Source of the DNA: Astropecten irregularis
Lineage: Eukaryota; Echinodermata; Asteroidea; Paxillosida; Astropectinidae
Direction of reading: 5' to 3'
NCBI GenBank assembly: GCA_963971285.1
Contig: OZ020244.1
Location: 10,416,001 to 10,480,000, forward strand
DNA: 64,000 nucleotides
A program made the position numbers and the translations under genes. This document shows, piece by piece, positions 1 to 10,900 of this stretch. The stretch's first letter is position 1. Every line of letters begins with the position of its first letter. The notes beneath the pieces are model-generated. The model had not been told where the DNA came from and did no database searches. It was given only the letters and a program-made list of their open reading frames with translations.

Positions 1-285
1 GATGCATCCCTTGAGGGATGGGGGGGGGGGGCTTCATGTCCTTCAGTCAACTTGCATTCAGGTGGACGTTGGAAACTTAGTGAAACCACGTACCACATAA
101 ACTACCTTGAACTACTGGCAGCCTTTTATGCCCTTTAAGCCAGAAACTTAAAACAGAACTGTGTCACTGAGAATGGACAATGCCTCGGCAGTAGCTTACA
201 TAAACTATATGGGGGCTGCCACTTTGTACTGCTAAACAAGCTAGCGAGGCAAATTTGGTTATGGTGCATGCAAACACAACACCTG
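1..285 (+). pseudogene. DIRS-type retroelement RNase H fragment
   Basis: Short conserved blocks of a DIRS reverse transcriptase/RNase H can be read on the plus strand, spread over different frames: DASLEGWGG at the first base, HINYLELLAAFYAL at about 97-138, MDNASAVAYINYMG at about 173-214 and LLNKLARQIWLWCMQ at about 228-272. In DIRS elements these blocks lie in this order, and D-A-S, E-L and M-D-N are the RNase H acidic positions. Stop codons and frame changes separate them, so this is a dead fragment. The element enters from the left edge of the window. Its next expected block, HIPG..NT.AD.LSR, is absent here but opens the DIRS fragment at 15,889. Family assignment rests on motif order and spacing, not on a full-length comparison. 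Confidence 0.72.
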
Positions 286-2456
286 GCTACTAGACTATGG
301 GGCAGGGTGCTGAAATCCCTTCCGAAAGTGATTTTTGTTCTCCAAAGCTTGGGGGGAGCACACAATATGGCTTATATGGTAGCTAGTATGTGTATTATCG
401 AGGATTGACTTGTTCCCACGCACAGCAATTGCACATTAATGAGTAAATCCAGAATAAAAAAAATCATATTGTTCAAAATAAACAAAAACATAAGAAAAAA
501 GAGCGCCCTCACTTGACCAAAAATGGACATGTGTATTCTTTTGTTATTTAGGTCACTGAACACACTGAGCACTTGCTGTGTCTAACAGATGGGAATTTGT
601 TATTCGAAATGGGAAATTTTGGGAAAAACCTGGATTGGTAGGTTATGTGGAATGTGTTAATAACCTAGATTGCAAAAGGTGAACAATACAAATATGCATT
701 GTGCATTTGGGAAATAATTGTAAAATTTGTGTGTTCATTTAAAAAAATTGTAAAGCATGCATACTGTACAACATGTACCTCTTTCATATTAAAAATAAAT
801 CACATTATATGAACTTGGTTTAAAGACATCAACACAAAATTCAAAAATAAAGACAAAGACACCGCTTTTAACATTACTCAATTGTATAATTACTAGTCAC
901 ATTTCAACCTGACACAAGAATTACATGTATATCAACAGAAAAAAATTAACAATATTAATTTGTAAGAGGCACGCATTTGGTTTTTTGTTCAAATACTCTG
1001 GTACACTGATACAAACAACTTTTATATTTTTCATGCTCATGTCTATCTATTGTTGATTGCTTTATTGGATTGGACTGCCCTATTAGGAGAATCAATGTCT
1101 GAATATCAGAAGAAAACGGTTGTATTTTCTCAACACTTAATATATCAACTCGCGTTTAATATCTGAGCACTTATGAAGCAACAGTGATACTTGGTCTTTG
1201 TAAAATGCAACCAACAATGTCTTATGTTGAACAAATGCTATCAACATATTTTTTATGAATACAGATTGTACCATTAACAATATGGAAATTGTTGTTTTAA
1301 AGTGTCTGTTTTGATTTTTTCCCTTTAAATCTTGGCACTGTATCCCTGACAATTATTTTACAAATTTTAAAAACAAAATCCTTTACTCAACATACATCAT
1401 CTGCCAATTACACTTGCAAAAGAATTAAGTTCAAACTTTGACTGGGGGATGTTGAGGTACCTATATTGTAATCTTGATTACAAAATAATTCGTAAATCAT
1501 GCATGTTTAGCTTGAAATTACCAAAACAATGTCTCATGATAGGTACTGCACCAACAAATTAAGCTTCATTAAATTTTAACAGTCTCCAGACAGTAATGTA
1601 AAATGTCGTATGTATTAAGTTACAGACTTGCACGTGATTTCAGCTATGATAAACAGCAATTGTACAGAACAGTGATCATGGTGAGCACACTTCTTAGAAA
1701 CTGGTTTAGCATCACTCCAACTGGGAGCTCCATTAATTTCATACAATTATTACACTTCTGTTCTACACTGTTCACATTTCAAATAAACGGTAACACATTT
1801 AAACACATTTTTTTTCTTACTAAAGACTAACTGAAAAAGAAAAAGAGGCAAATTACCGGTATTGCATTTGATACATATACATTACTCCCAACTGAGCAAC
1901 TAATATTTCATATAAAGATTTGAGGCTTTGCATGGTGATAATAGGTATGTGGTTCTGTTTGCGGAAACACCATGTAACTAGACCTGTGTTTGTTGGTAAC
2001 AAACACTGAGCTGTTTCGTGTATGTTTTATAAAATATACAAAATAAACATGTATACAACTGGCCCAGTACAGAGAAATAGCCTATCAGCAGTGTCTTAAT
2101 TGTCTTTAAATAACGTTATGAGCAACGTCGTCATTCGTCCATCAATGCACGTATACAGATACATACAGTACACACGGCCGTGAGAAACACAGAAATGGCA
2201 GAGTCTACTATAGGCCAGCGTGTGTATGTATGGTTGTGCATATAAGCTGTATGTATGGTTGTGCATATAAGCTGTGGAAACAGCAAAATGATCAATTTTC
2301 TAGCTGGTCGTGCTCCATTCATGTGTACACAATTGGCCTACTACTATAGATAGCTATATCAGTGGTCCAAAGATTTCCAAAACCCATGTTTTGTGTTATA
2401 TTTAACCGTAAATGGCAAAATAAATTCTACAAAAAAATCAATAAAAAATCAGTCGA
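286..2456. other. AT-rich intergenic DNA, no gene seen
   Basis: No open frame with recognisable protein content. Base use is AT-rich. A stretch at about 405-530 (TTGTTCCCACG, later ACATAAGAA and AGCGCCCTC) has the same order of short words as the terminal repeats of the TIR element at 31,034-32,812, so it may be a diverged fragment of that family; this is a weak call. The words TGTATGTATGGTTGTGCATATAAGC recur once in tandem at about 2,221-2,275. Confidence 0.5.
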
Positions 2457-2891
2457 TGACGTCATCGTGACGTCACTTCACATTTGGGATACTAGTATCA
2501 TTTCCTACCTACCCACCAAGTTTCATCACCATCGGATATTCCCTTATATGTGAATCAGAAAATCGGCTTTTTGATGACGTCATCATGACGTCACAACTTT
2601 TTGGTATTTTGTGGCATGTGCCTATGGCCTAACAAACATTTTGCCGAAAAAATTTCGAAAATACGATTTGTCGTTCATGAGGTATAAAGAAAAGGTCTAA
2701 AAATTGAATAATTCATATAAAATCGCACGATGACGTCATCAACGCGTGACTGCAATTTTTGTCTATATAACACGTCCCCATATATATACTTACATACCAA
2801 GTTTGAGTTGCATCGGACGTGCAGTTCCAGAGATAAAGAGCCCTGAAATTTGCACTTTTATGATGACGTCATGGTGCACGTGATGACGTCA
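2457..2891. repeat. Cluster of seven TGACGTCA palindromes
   Basis: The 8-base palindrome TGACGTCA occurs at 2457, 2468, 2575, 2586, 2731, 2864 and 2884. Two pairs are 11 bases apart, about one helical turn, within GATGACGTCATCRTGACGTCAC. Phrases between them also recur (a 'TACCAAGTTT' block), which indicates a repeat family that carries these sites. TGACGTCA is the consensus CRE for CREB/ATF bZIP factors; whether these are functional is not shown by the sequence. Confidence 0.7.
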
Positions 2892-3084
2892 CGATGACGT
2901 ACATACGCGGGACACTATTCGGGATGGTGGTCTAAGTATGTGCCAAGTATGAAGTTGATCGGAATTGGCATAAGGGTACAAGTGGCTCTTAGAAAAACCC
3001 TGTGTATTGTCTACGGGAAAAAAGTGGGGAAAAAAAAACAAAAATAAGAAAAACAAAAGCTGTTCCGCTGCATGCGAAACAGCT

Positions 3085-3286
3085 AATAATCGTTCATACT
3101 TTCGCACTTGTATATCGTTCGCACTTGTATATCGTTCGAACTTCTCGCAATTAGGTCTCAACGTTTCGACTAGCCAGCTCTAGTCCTGGTCTCCTGATGA
3201 GGACTAGAGCAGGCTAGTCGAAACGTTGAGACCTCATTGCGAGAAGTGTGAACGATATAGAGGTGCGAAAGTACGAACGATTATTA
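3085..3286. repeat. 200-bp hairpin with hammerhead-ribozyme-like core
   Basis: The ends TAATAATCGTTC and GAACGATTATTA are reverse complements, and most of the interval folds on itself. Near the centre, CTGATGAG (3194-3201) is followed by GACTAG, a 6-base loop, CTAGTC and GAAAC, which is the CUGAUGA-stem II-GAAA core of a hammerhead ribozyme. The left arm holds a tandem duplication of CGCACTTGTATATCGTT. Such motifs are known from Penelope-like elements and their LTRs. No Penelope reverse transcriptase is visible next to it. Confidence 0.6.
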
Positions 3287-4309
3287 CATGGTGTTTCCGC
3301 AAACCGATCCACATAATATTTCATAAGTTAATAAATCATCATCATGCATTTAAAGGTACATGTAGTATCATACTTTGATAACATACCAAAACATAAATTT
3401 TCACAGGTTTACTTATAACTTAAAGGGTATAAAGATGGTGAAGGTAGAAACACACCATTACATTTTTTCTGCCTGAAATGCTGTATTTATCAGGAAAAGA
3501 GTAAAACCAGTGACCAAAATTATTTTTGATCTTTTAAACATCAAAAATAAAAGAGAAAAGACTTAAGAAATACTGTTGTCATTTTTCACTGTTTTCTCAG
3601 AAAGTGGGCAACGTATGGGACTGAAATTTTCACAGATGACTGTTCCTGTATCTTCCCTGATATTTTTGCCCATGAATCTGTATTTCTTTGACAAAAAACA
3701 AAGTATGATACTACCTTTAAAACCTCATGTTTGGATATCACAAGAGGCAAATCACTCCGGTATTGACAATTCATTGTCAAGGCCTACGAAAATGAACACA
3801 GCATTATAAATCTAAATACATAATTAAATACCACCATACATGCATGTACATGCTTAGGGTTTGTCATTTTTTACACATACATGTAATGTACATGTACACC
3901 CATACATGTACGTGCTTAGTGGATTGTCATTATTTACACACCTTATTGTTTCCATCATGTACTACATGTACAGTATACTAGTAAAGACAACAAATTTAAG
4001 AACAAAACAAAGTAGCAAATTACCGCTATTGCATCTCATGCATGTACATTCCTCCCGACTGAGCAACTTATATTTCATATGTTAATAAATCATCGTAATG
4101 CATTCAAAATGCATTTAAAATGCAAGAGGCAAATCACTCCGGTATTGACAATCCATTGTCAAGGCCCAAAAAAATGAACACAGTATAATCATTGAAAATA
4201 CAAAATTAGGCACCATCATGCTCAGTGCATTGTCATTATATACACACCTTATGTTGATACCACAAAGGCCGATTAAATAAAACAACCAAATTTTGCAAGC
4301 AGGGGGGTA
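3287..4309. repeat. Intergenic DNA with a dispersed repeat shared with 57.7-58.1 kb
   Basis: From about 3,361 to 3,725 the sequence matches, with many substitutions, the interval at about 57,727-58,082: the same order of TAGTATCATACTTTG, TCTGAAATG, AAAAGACTTAA, CACTGTTTTCTCA and AATCTGTATTTCTTT. A 40-bp piece starting AAGAGGCAAATCACTCCGG occurs at about 3,743 and again at about 4,123. These are members of an unnamed dispersed repeat family. No coding content is seen. Confidence 0.6.
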
Positions 4310-7158
4310 AAAAGGGCTAAAAAGTCAAAAGCCCTACATTTATGTTTTGCCAATGTAAGAGGGGCAAGGGGAAATTTCACTGCGATTCAGTCTTTCCTGC
4401 AGCTGAATTCCCCAGACCTTCTTGCTTTATGTGAGTCTCACCTAGACAGCAGTATTATGTCTACTTCATTGACCGTACCTGGTTATGTCATACATAGACT
4501 TGACGCTCCTCCTTGTCATGGTATTTGTGTTTTTGCAAAGGACACCCTCCCTCTTGGCCGTGAGATCACGCTTGAGGATGTGACACAAGAATACATGTGT
4601 TTTCGCCTTGCCCTTCTACATTCCACCTTATATCTTTATTTTCTCTACCGCTCTCCATCATCACAAAATAGTGCTATCTTTGGTGCGATATCCAACAGCA
4701 TTGACTTGGCGCTTTCTCGTCATCCTACTGCAGAGATCATGGTTTTTGGTGATTTCAATGTTCACCACAAGGAATGGCTTGTCCACTCTCACAGCACAGA
4801 TGCTTCCGGTGTTAGTGCTTTCAATTTTGCTTTGTCTCAGGACCTTACTCAGATCATCTCAGCTCCGACGCGTATCCCTGATCGTGTGACTGATAACAGG
4901 TATCTTCTTGATCTGTTTCTGTGCTCAAATCCTAACGCTTGTACGTCCTCAATCCTAGCCCCGATAGGAAATTCTGATCATGCCAACATTGAGGTCCAGG
5001 TTAGTTTTGCCCAACCAACGACTTCTTCACATCCATATCATCGGACTGTTTTTCAGTACGACAGTGCTGATTGGGATGGATTTCGTTCTTTCCTTGGTGA
5101 TGTCCCTTGGAACTCAGTATTTTGCCTAAGTCCATCTGAGGCAGCTGATGAAGTGATGGATTGGATCCAGGTTGGAATGGATCTCTTTATACCTTCCCGT
5201 ACCTTCCAAGTGCAACCACACTCCCAGCCATGGTTCACTCCTGCATGTGCTGCTGCTATCTGCCATCGAAACCATTATTTCCATCAATTTCATAGAGATG
5301 GATCAAGGGAGACCCTCCATCAATTTCGCCTTGCTAGAAACAACTGCAAGAAGGTATTGGAAAACGCCAAACGTCATTATGCAGATTCTGTTCAGGAGTC
5401 CATCTCAACTCAACGTCTTGGCTCCAGAGATTTTTGGAGAATTGCAAATAGCGTCCTTAATAGAAGCAAGTCCACTATTCCTGTTCTGTTTAATGGGCCT
5501 GAAGTCCTCACCTCTCCCTCTGATAAAATCAACCTTTTTGCTGATCGTTTTGCAGCAAACTCCACACTTGATGACCAAGGCCGAAACCTGCCCGACTGTC
5601 CTTCTCGTGTCGACAGCAGTTTATCTAGGATTAACATCACACCTAAGATGGTAGCTAAAGTCATCAATCATCTTGACACCTCAAAAGCCTCAGGACCTGA
5701 CCGAATCCCTGCAATTGTACTGAAGATGTGTTCACCAGAATTTTCCTCTATCCTCTCCAAACTGTACAATATTTGCCTAACACATTCAGTGTTTCCATCT
5801 AATTGGAAGCTGGCCTCTGTTGTTCCTGTTTTCAAGGGCTCGGGTGAGAAGTCTGACCCCTCCAACTATCGGCCCATAAGCCTTCTTCCCATTATGAGTA
5901 AGGTTTTTGAAAGCCTGATTAATCAGCAACTCATAGATTATCTTGAAGAACACGAGCTCCTGACAGATGTTCAGTATGGCTTCCGTCATTCACGGTCAAC
6001 AGCAGACATCATATCCCTGATAACGGAACACATCAATAGAGCTTTTAGATCGACGTGGTGAAGCTAGGCTTGTTGCCCTTGACATATCAAAGGCCTTTGA
6101 CAAAGTTTGGCACAGAGGGCTCATCCATAAATTGAAGTCTTATGGCATCTCTGGCAATCTGTTAAATCTAATTTCTAGCTTTCTCATTGAACGTCAGTTC
6201 TCTGTGGTGCTCGAGGGCTATTCCTCCTCCATTCATAGTATTAATGCAGGTGTTCCCCAGGGCTCTGTTCTGGGCCCATCATTATTTCTTCTATATATTA
6301 ATGATCTGCCCGACTCTGTCTCATCACAGTTAGCCATGTATGCTGATGACTCAACAGTGTATACTACTTACCCTGGTCCCCTGTCTGCTCCATCATGTAC
6401 ACAGGCCAGTATTGTTCTCAACCAGGACCTTGAGAATGTCATTAACTGGGGTAACGATTGGCTTGTCACATTCAATCAAAAGAAGACTCATTTGTTGTCT
6501 TTGTCCAGGTCCAGATCTCCTCACTTTTCTACCTTGGAGATGAATTCAATACCACTACAGGAGCTTGCTGACATCCGGCTGCTAGGTCTTGATTTCACCT
6601 CTAACTTATCCTGGGATAAGTACATTCGTAGCATTGCCAAAAGGGCTTCGCAGCGGGTAGGCTGCTTGTATCGTGCAAGGCAATATCTTCCCCCAGCTGC
6701 TTTGCTCTATTTGTACAAATCCACAATACGTCCTGTCATGGAGTACTGCTGTCATATTTGGGCTGGTGCTCCAGCTTGCAGTCTGTCCCTGCTTGATAAA
6801 ATTCAACGACGTATTTCAAATCTAGTTGGAGATGACTTGGCTTCAACTCTGGAACCCCTATCTCTCCGTCGTTCTGTAGCCTCTTTGAGCCTCTTTTACA
6901 GATACTTTTTTGGTAGGTGCTCCAATGGACTCTCACTGGTTGTTCCACCCAACCGTACCTTTGGTCGCACCACACGTTTCTCTGCTCAGTCACATTCATA
7001 CACTGTGGTGGTCCCCAAGTCAAATACTCGGGGATACTCACAGTTTCTTCCCGCGTACTGCCTTGCTGTGGAATTCACTCCCTGCATCCTGCTTCCCTTC
7101 CACTTACAATTTGTCTCAATTTAAGTACAACATCAATAGTTATCTTTCTACCCCATGA
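4310..7158 (+). pseudogene. LINE ORF2: APE endonuclease plus reverse transcriptase
   Basis: This is a 5'-truncated non-LTR retrotransposon ORF2, which would nick DNA and reverse transcribe its RNA at the nick. The endonuclease frame is open from about 4,310 (block NVRGARGNF) through 4,457; TGDFN-like FGDFNVHH and the SDHANIEV block belong to the APE domain. The RT follows: YRPISLLP, ALDISKAFDKVWH around 6,080, GVPQGSVLGPSLF at about 6,250 and the catalytic YADDS near 6,340. Two single-base frameshifts are visible, one near 6,038 before motif A and one near 7,035, after which the last residues (LLWNSLPAS onward) continue in another frame to 7,158. The group is Jockey/CR1-like; a finer name is not justified. 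It is not functional as it stands. Confidence 0.88.
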
Positions 7159-7232
7159 TTTCTTCTTTGTTCCCTTTTGTCCTCGTTTTAGCCATCACCT
7201 GGAGTGGCCTGTTTTGGGCCTTGTGATTGGCG

Positions 7233-7271
7233 ATTTTTCATTAAAAAAAATAATAAAAAAAATAAAATAAA
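7233..7271 (+). repeat. A-rich 3' tail of the LINE
   Basis: An A-rich run with TAA-like units (AAAAAAAATAATAAAAAAAA) lies 75 bases after the end of the RT frame and marks the probable 3' end of this retrotransposed copy. Confidence 0.7.
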
Positions 7272-7330
7272 TTGATTTGACTTCTTATGGCCTTCTATTT
7301 ATGTACAGTATGTTAATTTATTTTGAATAC

Positions 7331-7483
7331 CAGGGTTCGATTTCACCAAACCCATCGTAGTTTGCTCTCAATCGTAAGACTTATGATGTATGGCAACCCT
7401 ACATAAGATACGATGGTTTATCCTTCGTAACTCGAGTTAATGTACGATCGTTCGAAGGGCTTCGTGAAATTGACCCCAAGTCT
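7331..7483. mobile_element. Short MITE-like element with imperfect terminal inverted repeats
   Basis: The left end GGGTTCGATTTCACCAAACCC pairs with the right end GGGCTTCGTGAAATTGACCCC when reverse complemented (about 16 of 21 positions). The inside contains ATCGTAAGACTTATGAT and related complementary words. It carries no gene. No target duplication was resolved. Confidence 0.5.
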
Positions 7484-7915
7484 TATTAAGTTGCACACTC
7501 CTGTTATATTTGTTTCAAGCATTAATACCAATTAAGAAATGACCAAAGGTAAAATCTTACTGAGAGAGAACTACTGTGAACTAGCATGGTATGCAACCTT
7601 CATGACAATTTCCATGCCTGATAGCTCGCATTGTACATGTAGATCAATGTAAACTGAAGAATTAGGGCTAGGTTGGAGCATATGCATTTTTTTCATCTAC
7701 ATGTTCTCTCTGGTCACAGAAATAACATACTGTGTACATGTGCCCGTATACTGATAAATTGAAAAAAGATGGCTTTATGAAACCTTTTACAGTTTTCAAT
7801 TATTTTTGTTGATGAAAGTGTCACAGAATGCATAATATGGCCAATATAGCGTAGTCTGCTCAAAAGCCAAAGTGATTGTTAATCATTTGATTAACAATGT
7901 AACTTGGGAGATTGT
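7484..7915. other. Intergenic, no feature seen
   Basis: AT-rich sequence between the MITE and the 3' end of the minus-strand repeat-protein gene. No open frame or repeat was recognised. Confidence 0.4.
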
Positions 7916-10900
7916 TCAGTTTTCGAAGTTCTCTTCTATGTCATCATCCCCATCCTCTCCATCGTCATCCTCACCTTCGCTTTCGTTGATGTCTTCATCA
8001 GCAAATACTGGCAGTGGGCTTATGTTTTTACAGTTCTTGCAAGTGCAGAGTTCCGTGCAGGAAAAACCTAAAGATCTGCAACATTTGTTACCTGATTCAC
8101 TAACTTTGCACTTTGATTTGCTGCATGCACATTTTGTAAGTTTGAGGACACTTTGTTGTGCTGATTCCATAGCCATCCAGTCTATCGCTAGAGTGTCATC
8201 TACCATCTTCCAGCCATGTCCGACAGGTGATGGAATGTCAGGGTGTTGTTGCAGACTGAGCTTGTAGATGGCTGATTGGAAGTTTGCTCGTTCGGTGTGT
8301 TTATGCAGGGCATCTCGATTGGGTGGCATGACATTTTCTGCTTTTGTTGCCATGGAAAACATAGCATACCTTGCTTCGTTGACGTGGCTGTAGTCATGCT
8401 GAGCATAGAGCTTGCACACAAAGACCTCGAGTGCAGTCACCAGATCATCAGTCACCATGAAAGAGTCTCCGAGTGATTGAAATGGAGTACATAATGTTGG
8501 GTTTTGTGCCAGATAGCTCTCATCTTCCCCTTGCTGTAAAATGCGCTGACGGAATCGCAACCAGTGAAGCAATGAAGACCGATGAGTGCATCAGCAAGAG
8601 GATCACCAAGGTGCTTCCTTATAGCTTGTAGGTGGATAGTACGAACATTTTTTATCTTATAGAACTTTTTTATCCCGGTGTGGAAATACAGGTTTGAACT
8701 GATAAGATCACAGGATAGAGCAACGCCAATCACAAATACATCAGTGTCTGGGCTTTTGGTGATGATGTCGTTGTTGCTGGAGTTGGCGATGTATCTTGCA
8801 TGGAAGAACATCCTTGTATCTGCTTCTTCATGTGAACAGTGTAGCTCAGTGACCTCTCTTACAGCTACGCTTCCATCATTGGGCGAGATCGAATGGCACA
8901 TCCATAGAGATGCATACTAATAAACTAGAGGGCGGACGCACAATACTCCCCTGTACTGTGGCGCTGTGATCGCATGGGCCCTTGCCACCATTACTATTGA
9001 AGGCACGAATTACGTATACGCATGCGTACCAGGGAATGATATGCTGACTGAGCACTTGCATAAATTACAGTACAAAGGCCTACGCCGTTCGTAATCATCA
9101 AGGATAGTAAAGCGCCGGCGCGGTGCCTTTTTCAGTTATGGCGGATCGATCCCCATGTTGTCACAGAAATTTCGCCGAGCCCGCCCTCTAGTTTATTAGT
9201 ATGTATCTCTATGGGCACATCACACCATGAGCTAAGGTCAGAGTTACACCTTTCAGGCTATTGACATCACACTTGGTCCAGGTGTTGAAGAGGAATTCTA
9301 CCAACTGCTCTTTGTTGAAGCTGTTAGACAGATATTTTTTCCACTGTTTTGGAATTGGCTGGGAGGGCTTTGAAATCTTTATCTTCTGGGATCCAGTGGC
9401 TGCTCTGCGCTTTCTTTCATCATTTTTAACGCTGACTTCGGGGTATGTGTCTGTGACGAAGTGGACGCTGTTTGATCCATGTCTGCATGCCAAGTTTACC
9501 AACTGACTCAGAATCTTCTCAGCAAGTTTACCCATGCTCTCTGGCATGTGTTTGGGGCTCATTTGTTGAAGCATTGCCATTCCATCAATGATCCAAACAC
9601 ATCCTGTCGGTATTGCTGATAGAGCAGGTGTTTCTTCTGGTGCAGATTCCAGGTAGTGCATCAACTTGGCTTTGTTAGTTTTGACCAGACATCCTTCATG
9701 TTTTGCTAATGACAGTGGAAGTGGGCCAAAGCAGTAAGACAGCATGTCCTTGAGGTTGATGTTGCGACTTCTGCCAATGATGACTTGTCCAGCGAGTAGC
9801 TCTCTGTCGCTCTTAATGGCCACATCTTTTCCTTTAACCTTCGTTGTTACAGTTTTGGCAATCGATGTGAATGTCTTCAGCTTCATTTTTTTTCAGCGGT
9901 TTATTCAAGTCGGTTACACCTTCTTGTAGACGGTCTGTGCAAAAGGATACAAAGCATCGTTTCCCTGTTCATGGGCTTTCAACAGGTCTGCACAAACCTC
10001 AGGTGAAGCAATGACGCCAGAAGACAAATGGATGAGATCACTGTGCTCAGTTTCAGGGTCATTGTCAAATGGGTTAATCATACAAGATGTAGTCGTCATG
10101 ATGTTTTTCACATCCTGCTCATAACGGGTCATGCGCTTCTTCGTCAGATCTTTCCGGGTCGCTGTATTTTGCCCCTTACCAGCCATTTCCTCGCACTGCC
10201 TTGTTATTGCAGCTCGTTCGTGGTGCGCTCTCACCCAACGACTGCTTGCACCTTTGTTGGTGGTGAAACCTGTCAAGCCGCCTCTTGTTTTTAGAATCTC
10301 GATTGGCTGTCTGCTCGATCACCATATCGCACGCCACTCTTGCAAATCCATGGACTTCTTGCCTCTGAACTGCAAAGTTCCCTCTCTACAATTCATGTAG
10401 GACAAACGGGTGTGTTTCCCCCAGGCTCTTCATTTCTAACCAGTAAACTGGTAGATAGCGAGAGTAGTTCGTCCTGTCATATGCGAACATCCACGGCACA
10501 AGAGCTCGTACAGCAGCAAGGTTGAGTTCCCAGTTTCCATCTCTAGAAGCTCTTATGAAGAGGAGAACACTTTCCACCATTTCGAGGTATGAAGACCAAA
10601 ATGCAAATGTTGCATCTGTACTTCGGGATTTAATGAAATCACCATACGCTGTCATCATCGCCTGGAATGTTTAGCTTTCAACCAAATTGCCATAGTCGCG
10701 GCCTGGGAATGTCAAGTGGAGGTTGTCTACTACGTCTTGCCCTCTACCTCAGACACTCCCTCGATGAAGCTCTGCCAGCGTAAGCGATGAAGTGCCTCTG
10801 CCATGAGCTTATGACAACGGATACTCCTGTTGTAATGGTGACCATTCATTACTCCATTTATTGAACCTGGCGCTACAAAATCGGACTCGATGAGTATGTC

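Noticed and set aside
3085..3286. CRISPR-like array
   Set aside because: The repeated words form one hairpin with a local tandem duplication; there are no regularly spaced direct repeats with unique spacers, and the genome is animal.
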